A DNA stretch of 64,000 bases from Xanthomonas sp. SI (lineage in GTDB: Bacteria; Pseudomonadota; Gammaproteobacteria; Xanthomonadales; Xanthomonadaceae): contig NZ_CP051261.1 of assembly GCF_014236855.1 (NCBI RefSeq), positions 1,860,001 to 1,924,000 of the forward strand, in the 5' to 3' direction. Below the pieces are notes generated by a model. That model had not been told where the DNA came from. It ran no database searches and saw nothing but the letters and a program-made list of their open reading frames with translations. Of the stretch, positions 17,761-26,924 are shown one piece after another. The number at the start of each line of letters is the position of its first letter. Within the stretch, counting starts at the first letter, position 1. The position numbers and the translations under genes are program-made.

Positions 17761-18403
17761 CGGCGCATGATAAGACGCGTCCGGTGACCTGGCGAAGACA
17801 TCGTCGTGCCGCGCACGCACGATGGCCGACGCACTCCGGGTACAGCGATGTACAGCGATGCGTTTCGACGATGCCAGCGGCAGCGTGCTGCGAAACGAAA
17901 AGCATGCACCCGCGCAGCCGCCAGCCGCAACAGCCCCTCTCCCATCGGGAGAGGGGTTGGGGTGAGGGTACGGCGCGAAGCGACTCGCTGAGTTTGGGTG
18001 CACGAGGCTGCGCCCGTACCCTCATCCGCCCCTATGGGGCACCTTCTCCCGATGGGAGAAGGAACAGCCGTAGCCCCTCTCCCACCGGGAGAGGGGTTGG
18101 GGTGAGGGTCCGGCGCGAAGCGTCTCGCTGAGTTCGGGTGCAGGAGGCTTCGCCCGTACCCTCATCCGCCCCTTCGGGGCACCTTCTCCCGAGGGGAGAA
18201 GGGAGTTGCCGTAGCCCCTCTCCCCCCGGGAGAGGGGTTGGGGTGAGGGTATGGCGCGAAGCGACTCGCTGAGTTTGGGTGCACGAGGCTGCGCTCGTAC
18301 CCTCATCCGCCCCTTCGGGGCACCTTCTCCCGATGGGAGAAGGGAGCTCTGTCGGGCACCTCACTGCCGTCATTCGCCCGTCGGGGCGCAAGCGCACTGC
18401 AAC
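17761..18403. other. Gene-free region dominated by a tandem repeat array
   Basis: About 640 bp between the NPP start and the ogt stop. Bases 17761-17931 must hold the NPP promoter, though no motif stands out. The rest is the three-unit array. Open frames that read PTPLPVGEG-like peptides are translations of the repeat and are not genes. Confidence 0.8.
17932..18345. repeat. Tandem array of three units of about 140 bp
   Basis: Units begin at 17932, 18072 and 18213 (period 140-141). Each has a hairpin CCCCTCTCCC-N-GGGAGAGGGG, a GGTTGGGGTGAGGGT tract, a spacer GCGCGAAGCGACTCGCTGAG, then a hairpin around CCGCCCCTTCGGGGC and one around TTCTCCCGATGGGAGAA. Units differ at scattered bases, mostly in loops. 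A diverged partial copy lies at 14664-14752. Confidence 0.92.
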
Positions 18404-18920
<517 letters not shown>

Positions 18921-18928
<8 letters not shown>

Positions 18929-20396
18929 GGGGAGTCTCCTCGGATGGGTCGCCGGCCAGATGCCACAGGTGCAGCACGGCATAGGCGCGCCATGGCCGCC
19001 AGGCCTGCGCGCGGGCGTCGGTGGCGCGTTCGCTCATGCGCGCGCCGTCGGCGCCGAGCATGCGTTGCAGGACCAGGTCGCCGGCCGGGAACGCATCGGG
19101 CTGGCCGAGCGCGCGCAGCGCGATGTAGTGCGCGGTCCAGGCACCGATGCCGGGCAGGGCGGTGGCGCGTTCGACGAACTCGGACAGGCGCTGGCCGGCG
19201 CGGAACTGCAGGCGTCCGTCCACCACCGCTGCGGCCAGCGCGCGGATCGTGGCGGCGCGCGAGCGCGGCAGGCCGATCGCCTCCAGCGGCGCGTCCAGCA
19301 GCTCCTGCGGCGCCGGGAACGCGCGGTCCAGGCCGGGCGGCTGGCCCGATCGATACGCGCCATGATGCTCGACCAGACGCGCGGCCAGGGTCGCCGCGCC
19401 GGCCACGCTGACCTGCTGGCCGAGCACCGCGCGCACCGCCACTTCGAAGCCGTCCCAGCCGCCGGGCACGCGCAGTCCCGGGCGCCGCGCGATCGCGCGC
19501 GCCAGCAGCGGCTCGGCGCCGAGCGTGGCGTGCACCGCGCGCAGGTCGGCATCCAGGTCGAAGATGCGGCGCACCCGCCGCACGATGTCGGGGATCGCGC
19601 GCGGATCGGCCGCGGCGATCCGCAGGCGCAATTCGTGGCGCTGCGGATCGGCCTCGACGCGGATCCTGGTGGAGGCGTCGAGCGGACCGAGCACGCGCTC
19701 GTAGCTGGCCTCGCCGATGCGCTCGATGCCGGGGATCGCGCGCTTGCGCAGGAACGCCAGCATCGCCGCGAAATCCAGCGGCGGGCGGTAGCCCAGGCGC
19801 AGCAGCAGGTCGCCGCCGGGCACCTCGGCGCGCTGTTTGCGGATCGCCGACGGCGGCATGCCGCAGCCTTCAAGGAATGCGGTGTTGAAGCGGCGCAGGC
19901 TGTTGAAACCGGCCGCCAACGCCACCTGGGTGATCGGCAGCGCGGTCTCGGTCAGCAATTGCTTGGCCAGCAGCAGGCGCCGCGTCGCATGCACCGCCGC
20001 CGGGGTGGCGCCGAGCTGGGCCACGAACACGCGCTGCAACTGGCGCGCACTGAGTCCGACCTCGGCGGCGAGCCGTTCGACGCTGGCGTCCTGCAGCGCG
20101 CCCTCGGCGATCAGCGCCAGCGCGCGCTGCACCGACTCCTCGCCCAGGTGCTGTTGCGCTTCCGGCGACAGTTCCGGCCGGCAGCGCAGGCACGGGCGGT
20201 AGCCGGCCGCGGCCGCGGCGGCGGCGCTGGGGTAGTAGCGCACGTTGCTGCGCTTGGGCGGCGGCGCCGGGCACACCGGCCGGCAGTAGATGCCGGTGCT
20301 GCGCACGGCAGTGAAGAACACCCCGTCGAAGCGCGCATCGCGGGACTGGCGGGCGCGGTCGTAGAGGTCGTGGTCGTCGAGCGTGATGTGCGGCAT
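18921..20396 (-). CDS. Ada-type regulator fused to AlkA 3-methyladenine DNA glycosylase (491 aa)
   Basis: Three domains in order. Ada zinc domain with Cys38, 42, 69 and 72, the same numbering as E. coli Ada, where Cys38 accepts the methyl group from DNA phosphotriesters. AraC-type helix-turn-helix at about residues 85-170. AlkA domain from about 190, with HhH motif ALPGIGAWTAHYIAL and the catalytic Asp in PAGDLVLQRM. It lacks the O6-methylguanine half of E. coli Ada; that function is supplied by the overlapping ogt gene. The predicted role is methylation-activated regulation plus removal of N3-alkyladenine. No Ada box was identified. Confidence 0.93.
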
Positions 20397-20584
20397 GGGG
20401 CCAGTCTAGTCCGCGCCGCCGCGCCCGACTCGCCGTTTTCGGACATGGATGCAGCGGCCCCGGCGTGGTCCACGAGACGTCCTTGTGGTGGGATGCCGGC
20501 GGTTTAGGCGCAGTTGGGAACCGAATGCGTATCGGCACTAGACTAGCGACGCGCATTTCGAAAGCGCCGTCTCTTCCTTCGCGG

Positions 20585-21673
20585 ATGTCCTGCTTGCCTC
20601 TTCCGTCAAAAATCTGGTGGCTGTCGTTGTGCTGCGTCGGCCTGTTGTCGTGCCAGCAGGGCGCGCCATCCGCCGGCAGGACCGTGGCCGACAGCCCGCC
20701 CGGCGACGGCGAGCACATGGTGTCGGTCGGGACGCCGCCGCCCGCGCCGACGCCGGCGCCGCGGCCTGCCACCACGCCCAAACCCGATGCCGACGTCTGG
20801 GAGCAGGCGGCGCTGGAGAACGGCGAGGCCTTCGTCAGCTGCGACACCGACTACGCGGCCGACGCCGGCGACGGCGAGGCGCTGGCCGGGCTGGATCGGC
20901 CGACCATCGAGGCGGCGCTGGCGCCATGCCGCGAGCGCGGCCTGCTGCGGGTGCGCTACGAAGGCAAGATCAACGCCGGTTTCGCCGAGATGGTGCGGCG
21001 CCTGGCCGAGGTCGCCGCGCACGCCGGCATCGGCAAGCGCGTGCTGGACCTGGATTCCAGCGGCGGCCAGGTCGAGGCGGCGATCCGCGCCGGCGATGCG
21101 ATCGGCGAGTCCGGCTGGACCATCTGGGTGCGCGAGGGCTCGATCTGCCACAGCGCCTGCGTGTTCGTGCTCGCCGCTGGCGACAACCGGCTGATCTCCG
21201 GCAAGGTCGGCATCCACCGCATGATGCGGATCAGTTCCACCGCGACCTCGCGCGCCGAGCTCAATCGCGAACTGCAGGAGGTCTACGGCAACGTCAAGGA
21301 CTACCTGGAGCGCAACGGCGTGGCGGTGGCGGTGGCCGACCTGATGATGACCGTGCCCAATCGCAGCCTGCGCCTGCTCAGCAACGACGAACTCAAGCAG
21401 TACGGGCTGGACGGGACCAACGCGGTGCAGGACGATCTGGAGCGGATCAAGCAGTTGCGCAAGTGCGGCGACGATTTCGTGCGGCGCAAGGACGCGTTCC
21501 TGATCGCGTTCGACCACGAGTGCAAGGCCAAGGGCGTGGACCTGGAGTCGCTGACCGCCTGCGGGCAGGCGCTGAAGCAGCGCTTCGGCTTTCCCGACCA
21601 GGCCTGCCCGGCGGAGAGCCCGCTGTCGGAAATCGACGTGGCCACGCTGCCGCTGGCCTCGCCGGGCGCCTAG
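20585..21673 (+). CDS. Putative lipoprotein with ClpP/crotonase-like (COG3904-type) domain (362 aa)
   Basis: The N-terminus KIWWLSLCCVGLLSC ends in a lipobox with Cys23 as acylation site, then a proline-rich linker ([15 protein letters not shown]). The folded part has VLDLDSSGGQVEAAIRAGDA and EGSICHSACVFVLAAG, the pattern of periplasmic ClpP/crotonase-fold proteins where the Ser in xSAC is the expected nucleophile. Several more cysteines follow (KCGDDF, HECKAKG, TACGQA, QACPAE), which could form disulfides. In-frame ATGs at 20465 and 20525 exist; I chose 20585 because it gives a standard lipoprotein signal. Function unknown. Confidence 0.75.
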   Translation: MSCLPLPSKIWWLSLCCVGLLSCQQGAPSAGRTVADSPPGDGEHMVSVGTPPPAPTPAPRPATTPKPDADVWEQAALENGEAFVSCDTDYAADAGDGEALAGLDRPTIEAALAPCRERGLLRVRYEGKINAGFAEMVRRLAEVAAHAGIGKRVLDLDSSGGQVEAAIRAGDAIGESGWTIWVREGSICHSACVFVLAAGDNRLISGKVGIHRMMRISSTATSRAELNRELQEVYGNVKDYLERNGVAVAVADLMMTVPNRSLRLLSNDELKQYGLDGTNAVQDDLERIKQLRKCGDDFVRRKDAFLIAFDHECKAKGVDLESLTACGQALKQRFGFPDQACPAESPLSEIDVATLPLASPGA

Positions 21674-21895
21674 CTGCGATCGCTCGGCAGCTTGTTCAGC
21701 CAGGGCATGCCTGGACGGGCGTGCGGTGCGGAGCCTATCCCGCCTGCGCGTGGAAGCGGCGGCGGATCCAATCGGCGTGCGCGTCCTGACGGCCTGCACG
21801 TGGCGGTAGTGGTAGGCCGAAGATGCATGCCGCGGTCGGCATGGAATCGCGCCAGGTGCTGCCGTAGCTCCGCTCGTCCGGTTCAAGCCTGCCGC

Positions 21896-22741
21896 TTACG
21901 CAACAGCCTTCGGCCCGTGAGCCGCATGCACCAGCGCACACACCCCGAGCAGATAGGGCATCAGCCAGGGGATCGCGGGGATGCCGACGATCATGCCGGG
22001 CATGGTGAACCAACCGTCGGACAAGTCGGGATACTGGAGGCCGCGCACCATCAGCGCAACGACGGCGAGAGCGGCCACCGACGCGATGATTCCCGCCCAT
22101 GCGGGCCGAAGCCAGCCCTGCCGTGCGAACGACAGTGCATAGAGCGCAGTGGAAACATACGTCATCAATCCTGCGAAGAAGAGCAGGACGTCCGCGGCAT
22201 TGCCGAGCGGCGTGCCGTACAGCGGCAGATAGGCTGCGGGTTTATGCGCTTCGGACATTGTCCAGCCGATCATCAGCGCAGCCCAGACGAGTTGAATGAG
22301 TGCGGCAAACAGGCCGCTTGCCTGTCCCAGCGGCGCAAGCAGGCGATCGCCTGCAGCGTCGGCCAACGGCTCTTTGAGCAGGAACAGACCCGCACCAAGA
22401 ACCGCAGCCGAGACAAAAAGAATGACGAACCGGACATGGTTCATTGCGAGATTCGAAGCGAACGGCGGACCGTAGCCCGGCATCAGCGTCAGTAGAGCCC
22501 AGGGCAGTATCAACAAGGTGCCGACAAGCGCGATCCGACGCCTGTGTTCATCCCCAGAGCGCCACGTCCGCAACAGCAGCGGCGCTGCCGCGATGGCCAT
22601 TACCAGGAGTTGGATGGCCGAAAGCGCAAGGGAGACCGGAATCGAATAGCGCGCGGGTTTTCCGAAAATGACGATAGCGGCGCACAGCGCCACAACCAGC
22701 ACCGGGCCGCTCCAGCCGTTGCGTTTCGTCGTGATGGACAT
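21896..22741 (-). CDS. Hypothetical polytopic membrane protein (281 aa)
   Basis: I do not recognise the family. About eight hydrophobic segments span the protein, beginning VLVVALCAAIVIFG; there are no charged motifs suggesting a transporter site. The start is set at MSITTKRNG (22741). The open frame continues upstream to an ATG at 22807 through five copies of a 7-bp repeat, adding RVPRAAC-like residues; that extended form would change frame whenever the repeat number changes. Flanked by a plus-strand lipoprotein gene and a small plus-strand membrane gene. Confidence 0.6.
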   Translation of the reverse strand: MSITTKRNGWSGPVLVVALCAAIVIFGKPARYSIPVSLALSAIQLLVMAIAAAPLLLRTWRSGDEHRRRIALVGTLLILPWALLTLMPGYGPPFASNLAMNHVRFVILFVSAAVLGAGLFLLKEPLADAAGDRLLAPLGQASGLFAALIQLVWAALMIGWTMSEAHKPAAYLPLYGTPLGNAADVLLFFAGLMTYVSTALYALSFARQGWLRPAWAGIIASVAALAVVALMVRGLQYPDLSDGWFTMPGMIVGIPAIPWLMPYLLGVCALVHAAHGPKAVA

Positions 22742-23153
22742 CGGCAATCCTCTACTGGCAACGCGGCACGCGGCACGCGGCACGCGGCACGCGGCGATCG
22801 CCGCCATGCTGCATTTTGGAAATGTCGGCTTTCTCCCAGATCACCCCTGAGCGCTGTCGGACCGCTTGCCACTGCGGCCCGGCCATTCCCATGTATGGGT
22901 TCACGGCCTCGCGCCACTCTGGCACAAATGGGTTGGCGCGGGTATCCACGGCGCATCCACGCCGTGGATAGTGGCGGGGGCGGGCGGCATGGCGTGCCGA
23001 GGAGCGCCTGGCGGATCACCGGCAGGCTGGATTGCGGGGCGGCCCCGGGTTTCGGCTCGCCCGGGCCAGCCTTCCGTTGCGCCGGCCGGGCTTTCACGTC
23101 GCCGGCACCGCGCTGACGCTAGCGTCCGGGCCAATTCCCTGGAGGCGCCTGGC
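22742..23153. other. Intergenic region with a short tandem repeat
   Basis: About 410 bp between divergent genes. It contains the ACGCGGC repeat at 22761-22795, and on the right the ribosome site GGAGG (23141-23145) of the small membrane gene. The rest shows no clear feature; an open frame from 22866 is probably only the upstream extension of that small gene. Confidence 0.6.
22761..22795. repeat. Five perfect tandem copies of ACGCGGC
   Basis: Thirty-five bases of a perfect 7-bp repeat, 20 bp upstream of the chosen start of the minus-strand membrane gene. A period of seven is not a multiple of three, so slippage would shift any reading frame crossing it and would change promoter spacing. Confidence 0.95.
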
Positions 23154-23414
23154 ATGTCGGTCGGATCGAAGATGATGATGCGGCTGTACCTGCCCCCGGC
23201 CTTGCTGGTGGTGGGCGGTTTCCTGGCGGCGGAGCTGCTGCTGCATTTCGCCAGCGGCAGGTATGCGCAGGTGCTGGCGCGCACCGCTTCGCTGCTGAGC
23301 CTGGCGGCCTTGCTCGGGGGCACGGTGTGGGCGCTGTGGGCGAGCTGGCGCGCCTGGCATCGGCAGCGCTATGCGGTGCCGGTGAGCGCGGCCGCGCCGG
23401 GCGAGGAGCCGTGA
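23154..23414 (+). CDS. Small hypothetical membrane protein (86 aa)
   Basis: Two transmembrane helices: LPPALLVVGGFLAAELLLHF and TASLLSLAALLGGTVWALWA, followed by a basic stretch (RAWHRQRYA). The start at 23154 is fixed by GGAGG eight bases upstream; the longer open frame before it is not coding-like. No known family recognised. Its stop is 68 bp before the DUF4019 gene in the same direction, so they may be cotranscribed. Confidence 0.6.
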   Translation: MSVGSKMMMRLYLPPALLVVGGFLAAELLLHFASGRYAQVLARTASLLSLAALLGGTVWALWASWRAWHRQRYAVPVSAAAPGEEP

Positions 23415-23482
23415 GCGTCGCTGCGCAGGCGCACGTGGCCGGCGTAGACTGCGGCCCCCGCCGTCACCGCGCTGCCTGAGCG

Positions 23483-24055
23483 ATGCCCATGCCGTTGTCA
23501 CTTCGTCTGTTCCCCGCGCTGCTGGGCGCTGCCGTGTTCGCCGCAGCGGCGCAGACCGCACCGACGCAGAGCGTCCCTGCGCAATCCGCGCCGGCCCAGC
23601 CCGCGGCGCAGCCAGCGACGCCCAAGCCCGCCGCCGCCAGACCCGCCGCGGCCAAGCATGCCGATCCTGCCGCGCCGGGCCCGCTGTCCAAGCAGGACGC
23701 GCAGATGGCGCAGGCCGGCCTGCGCGCCGCGCAGCTGGTCGATGCCGGACGCAGCGGCGAGCTGTGGGACGGCGCATCCGCGGTGGCCAAGAAGGCCGTC
23801 GCGCGCGATACGTTCGTGCGCCAGGTCGATGCCGGCCGCGCACGGCTCGGCGCGCTGCTCGGTCGCGGCGTGGCCAGCGTGGCACGGGTGCAGTACGCGG
23901 CGGGTTCGCAGGTGCCGCCGGGGGTCTACGTCAACGTCAGTTTCCCCAGCCGGTTCGCCAACGCGCCGCAGCCGGTGCGCGAGCTGGTTTCGCTGCGCCT
24001 GGACGAGGACAAGACCTGGCGCCTGGTCGGTTATCACGTCGGACCGCCGAACTGA
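23483..24055 (+). CDS. DUF4019 family exported protein (190 aa)
   Basis: A signal peptide (SLRLFPALLGAAVFAAAAQT) is followed by a low-complexity Pro/Ala/Gln linker of about 40 residues and a C-terminal DUF4019 domain (about 70-190) with the pattern AAQLVDAGRSGELWDGAS and DKTWRLVGYHV. DUF4019 proteins are small periplasmic or surface proteins of unknown function. Start 23483 or 23489 (tandem ATGs). The linker suggests a domain tethered away from the membrane. Confidence 0.75.
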   Translation: MPMPLSLRLFPALLGAAVFAAAAQTAPTQSVPAQSAPAQPAAQPATPKPAAARPAAAKHADPAAPGPLSKQDAQMAQAGLRAAQLVDAGRSGELWDGASAVAKKAVARDTFVRQVDAGRARLGALLGRGVASVARVQYAAGSQVPPGVYVNVSFPSRFANAPQPVRELVSLRLDEDKTWRLVGYHVGPPN

Positions 24056-24104
24056 CGCGCATGCGCGCGTCGCTCCCTAGTTTTCGCAACCGACCGAGGT
24101 GTCG

Positions 24105-24494
24105 ATGAGTATCGAAATCCGCATGCTGGCCTGGGCGATCCTGCTCGGGATCGTGCAACTGCTGCTGGCCGCAGCGTTCGTCACCGCACAGCGCGGCCTG
24201 AAGTGGAATGCTGGCGCGCGCGACGCGCAGCTGCCGCCGCCCGCCGGCGTGGCCGGGCGCCTGGACCGCGCGCTGCGCAATTTCCTGGAGACCTTTCCGT
24301 TCTTTGCCGCCGCGGCGCTGGCGGTGGTGGCGATGGGCAAGGGCAGTGCGCATACCGCGCTGGCGGCGCAGCTGTATTTCTGGGCGCGGCTGGCCTATGT
24401 GCCGTTGTACGCGGCGGGCGTGCCTTACTTGCGCAGCCTGGTCTGGGCGGTGTCGCTGTGGTCGATCCTGCAACTGGTGTGGGCGCTGTTCTGA
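24105..24494 (+). CDS. MAPEG family inner-membrane protein (129 aa)
   Basis: Four-helix membrane protein of the MAPEG family (microsomal glutathione S-transferase-like). Key pattern: RLDRALRNFLETFPFFAAAA (residues 56-75), where the Arg and Glu positions are conserved, then FWARLAYVPLYAAGVPYLRS. Bacterial members are of unclear substrate; glutathione-dependent detoxification is the family idea. ATG 24105 was preferred to an upstream GTG at 24099 because GAGG is five bases away. Confidence 0.85.
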   Translation: MSIEIRMLAWAILLGIVQLLLAAAFVTAQRGLKWNAGARDAQLPPPAGVAGRLDRALRNFLETFPFFAAAALAVVAMGKGSAHTALAAQLYFWARLAYVPLYAAGVPYLRSLVWAVSLWSILQLVWALF

Positions 24495-24614
24495 GGCTGC
24501 GCGCGTGGCGTTCGAAGCACGACGCTGCGACCGTTTGCCGCAGCGCTGATCCAGATCAATGCCGCGCGCCGCGGCGGGTTTATGCTGGCTGCGTCTGAGA
24601 CAGGAAACGCAGCA

Positions 24615-25802
24615 ATGCACGTGGATATCGCCATTGTCGGTGCCGGCCCCGCGGGCCTGTGTTTCGCCCGGTCGCTGGCCGGTAGCGGCCTGTCGCTGGC
24701 GCTGATCGAACCGCAGCCGCGCACCGCGCTGGCCGAGGCCGCGTTCGACGGCCGCGAGATCGCGCTGACCCACGCCTCGCGCACGCTGCTGGAGCAGCTG
24801 GACCTGTGGTCGCGGATCGATCCGGCCGCGATCGCGCCGCTGCGCGATGCGCGGGTAATGAACGGCTCCTCGCCGTTCGCGCTGACCTTTGCCGCCAGCC
24901 AGGACCGCCGCGGCGACCTGGGCTGGCTGGTGCCCAACCACCTGATCCGCCGTGCCGCGTTCGCCGCGGTGCAGGCGCAGCCGGGCCTGACTCTTCTCGA
25001 CGGCGTCTCGGTGCAGGCGCTGCGCAGCGACGACAGCCAGGCGCAGCTGAGCCTGTCCAATGGCCAGGCGCTGACTGCGCGCCTGGTGGTGGCGGCCGAC
25101 AGCCGTTTCTCGACCACCCGGCGCATGCTCGGCATCGGCGCGCAGATGCGCGATTTCGGCCGCAGCATGCTGGTGTGCCGGGTCAGCCACGAGCGCCCAC
25201 ACCACCAAACAGCCTGGGAGTGGTTCGGCTACGGCCAGACCCTGGCGCTGCTGCCGCTGCACGGTAACCAGGCCTCGGCGGTGCTGACCCTGCCGCCGGA
25301 TCGCGCGCAGGCGCTGCTGGACATGGACGAGGCGGCACTCGGCGCGGAGATCAGCGCCCGCTTCGAGCACCGGCTCGGCGCGATGACGCCGATCGTGCGG
25401 CCGCAGGCGTATCCGCTGGTTGCGGTGTACGCGCAACGCTTCGTCGGCAAGCGCTATGCGCTGATCGGCGACGCGGCGGTGGGCATGCATCCGGTGACCG
25501 CGCACGGCTTCAATTTCGGCCTGCAGAGCCAGGCGCGGTTGGCGCGCGCGCTGCACGCGGCCGCGGCGCAGGGCCGCGACATCGCCGCGCCTGGCTTGCT
25601 GGCCGGCTACGAGCGCGGCCACCGCCTGGCCACGCGCCCGCTGTACGAGGCGACCAACGCGATCGCCGCGCTGTACACCGACGACCGATTGCCGGCGCGC
25701 GCGCTGCGCAACGCGGCCTTGCGCGTGGCCGACAAGGTGGCGCCGTTCAAGCGCGCGATCGCCGCGCACCTGACCCAGCGTGCTGCGGTGGGTGCGCGCT
25801 GA
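24615..25802 (+). CDS. ubiM: FAD-dependent ubiquinone-pathway hydroxylase UbiM (395 aa)
   Basis: UbiH/COQ6-family flavin monooxygenase. Rossmann motif IAIVGAGPAGLCFARSL at the N-terminus, DGREIALTH (UbiM-type), and the FAD-binding GDAAVGMHPVTAHGFNFGLQ near residue 295. The DGREIALTH and GMHPVTAHGFN forms separate UbiM from UbiH, UbiF and UbiI. It hydroxylates the quinone ring during ubiquinone synthesis; UbiM enzymes vary in which ring carbons they modify. AGGAA lies eight bases before the ATG. Monocistronic; two REP pairs follow. Confidence 0.85.
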   Translation: MHVDIAIVGAGPAGLCFARSLAGSGLSLALIEPQPRTALAEAAFDGREIALTHASRTLLEQLDLWSRIDPAAIAPLRDARVMNGSSPFALTFAASQDRRGDLGWLVPNHLIRRAAFAAVQAQPGLTLLDGVSVQALRSDDSQAQLSLSNGQALTARLVVAADSRFSTTRRMLGIGAQMRDFGRSMLVCRVSHERPHHQTAWEWFGYGQTLALLPLHGNQASAVLTLPPDRAQALLDMDEAALGAEISARFEHRLGAMTPIVRPQAYPLVAVYAQRFVGKRYALIGDAAVGMHPVTAHGFNFGLQSQARLARALHAAAAQGRDIAAPGLLAGYERGHRLATRPLYEATNAIAALYTDDRLPARALRNAALRVADKVAPFKRAIAAHLTQRAAVGAR

Positions 25803-25921
25803 GGCGTGGATGCGCGCGGGATGCTGGGAGACATAGCCGTTGCTCGGCGAGCTACGGCGACAGCCGCGCCGCCAAGCCAGTGCCACCGCGCAACGCTTCT
25901 TTCGCCTGCCTGCATGCACCC

Positions 25922-25991
25922 TGTAGGAGCGGCTTCAGCCGCGACAGGGCGTTACCAGAAAGTTCCGGTCGCGGCTGAAGCCGCTCCTACA
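25922..25991. repeat. GTAG-type REP pair (inverted repeat)
   Basis: Canonical arms TGTAGGAGCGGCTTCAGCCG and the complement ending GCCGCTCCTACA, loop of about 22 bases. Confidence 0.92.
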
Positions 25992-26075
25992 AAAAGCTGG
26001 CGCCAGCTGTAGTGATGACATGGCCTATGGATCGGCACGCGGATGCTGGCTGCCCTATTCGCTTGGCGAAGTAAT

Positions 26076-26143
26076 TGTGGGAGCGACTTCAGTCGCGACG
26101 GGCTCTACCGGGAAGACCCGTCGCGACTGAAGTCGCTCCCACA
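26076..26143. repeat. GTGG-variant REP pair (inverted repeat)
   Basis: Arms read TGTGGGAGCGACTTCAGTCG and the complement ending GTCGCTCCCACA. Against the canonical copy the GGCT/AGCC stem has become GACT/AGTC, a paired change that keeps each hairpin intact. Confidence 0.92.
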
Positions 26144-26182
26144 AAATGCAATCGCCCGAATGAAGGCAAGAAAAAAACCGCG

Positions 26183-26521
26183 CTAGCGCCGCGGCGTGCG
26201 GGCGAGGCGGCGAGCGTCCGCCTCGGCGATGAGGTGGGCGAGGGCGGCTTGCGTGTCGCCGCCGCGCTGCGCCGCTTCGATCGGTGCGATGGCCCAGGCG
26301 CAGTCGGCGTGGCGCAGGTGCAGGCGCCAGTCGCCGGCCCAGGCATCCAGCTCGTCCAGCCCCAGGAAGATCGCGCCGCCACGGTCGGCATGCCCGCCAT
26401 GGATGGATTGCGCCAGGCACAGCGGCCGCGCTGCGGCCGGATCGATCAGCACTTCGTACACGTCATGCAGCGGATCGTCCGCCGACGGCGCGATGTTGCG
26501 CATGCCGATGCTGGTCAGCAT
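26183..26521 (-). CDS. Hypothetical protein (112 aa)
   Basis: Not recognised. Soluble, no signal peptide; rich in Ala, Asp and Arg, with FLGLDELDAWAGDWRLHLRH in the middle and an Arg-rich end (RRLARTPRR). It lies 58 bp after the S4-domain gene in the same direction and could share its transcript. The start at 26521 has no strong ribosome site and the gene could be shorter; existence rests on frame length and position. Confidence 0.5.
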   Translation of the reverse strand: MLTSIGMRNIAPSADDPLHDVYEVLIDPAAARPLCLAQSIHGGHADRGGAIFLGLDELDAWAGDWRLHLRHADCAWAIAPIEAAQRGGDTQAALAHLIAEADARRLARTPRR

Positions 26522-26579
26522 GGCGCGGCTGCCGCGTCGTACCGCCGGGGAAGCGACGCGCAGGGCGCGCCGGCCACGC

Positions 26580-26801
26580 TCATGCCTTGCCGATCACCCG
26601 GATCTGCACGTCGTCCAGTTCGACCACCTGGCCCGCGCGGACCTTGCAGGCCTTGCGCACTTCCACTTCGCCGTCCACGCGCACCTGGCCTTCGCTGATC
26701 ACGGTCTTGGCCGCGCCGCCGCTGTCGCACACGCCGGTCAGTTTCAGCAGGTGCTTGAGTTCGACATAGTCGCTTTCTAACTGGAGATCGATGGTCTGCA
26801 T
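26580..26801 (-). CDS. S4-domain RNA-binding protein, YbcJ family (73 aa)
   Basis: Single S4 domain of the YbcJ type. The pattern YVELKHLLKLTGVCDSGGAA followed by VISEGQVRVDGEVEVRK is the family signature; full length for the family (about 70 aa). S4 domains bind structured RNA; YbcJ is thought to act near the ribosome or RNA-modification enzymes, but its role is not established. Start at 26801. Confidence 0.88.
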   Translation of the reverse strand: MQTIDLQLESDYVELKHLLKLTGVCDSGGAAKTVISEGQVRVDGEVEVRKACKVRAGQVVELDDVQIRVIGKA

Positions 26802-26924
26802 TGGGGGACGCTGTTCGGAAATCGGCGCCCATTGTCGGTCATTCGCGAAGGAAACGCTCGGACTTCGCGCTGCGCACGCCGTGCCGTACATCTTCGCGTG
26901 CATCGCAACGCAGCGGCTGCGCAC

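Larger units (their letters stand above)
25803..26182. other. Intergenic region holding two REP pairs between convergent genes
   Basis: About 380 bp after ubiM and after the 3' end of a minus-strand hypothetical gene. Apart from the two inverted repeats (25922-25991 and 26076-26143) no gene or motif is visible. Confidence 0.8.

Noticed and set aside
17932..18345. Possible CRISPR array
   Set aside because: The repeated unit is about 140 bp with no unique spacers of similar length; the copies match along their whole length, and no cas gene is present.
22866..23153. Longer form of the small membrane protein starting at 22866
   Set aside because: The upstream part has no family resemblance or ribosome site, whereas GGAGG is well placed for 23154.
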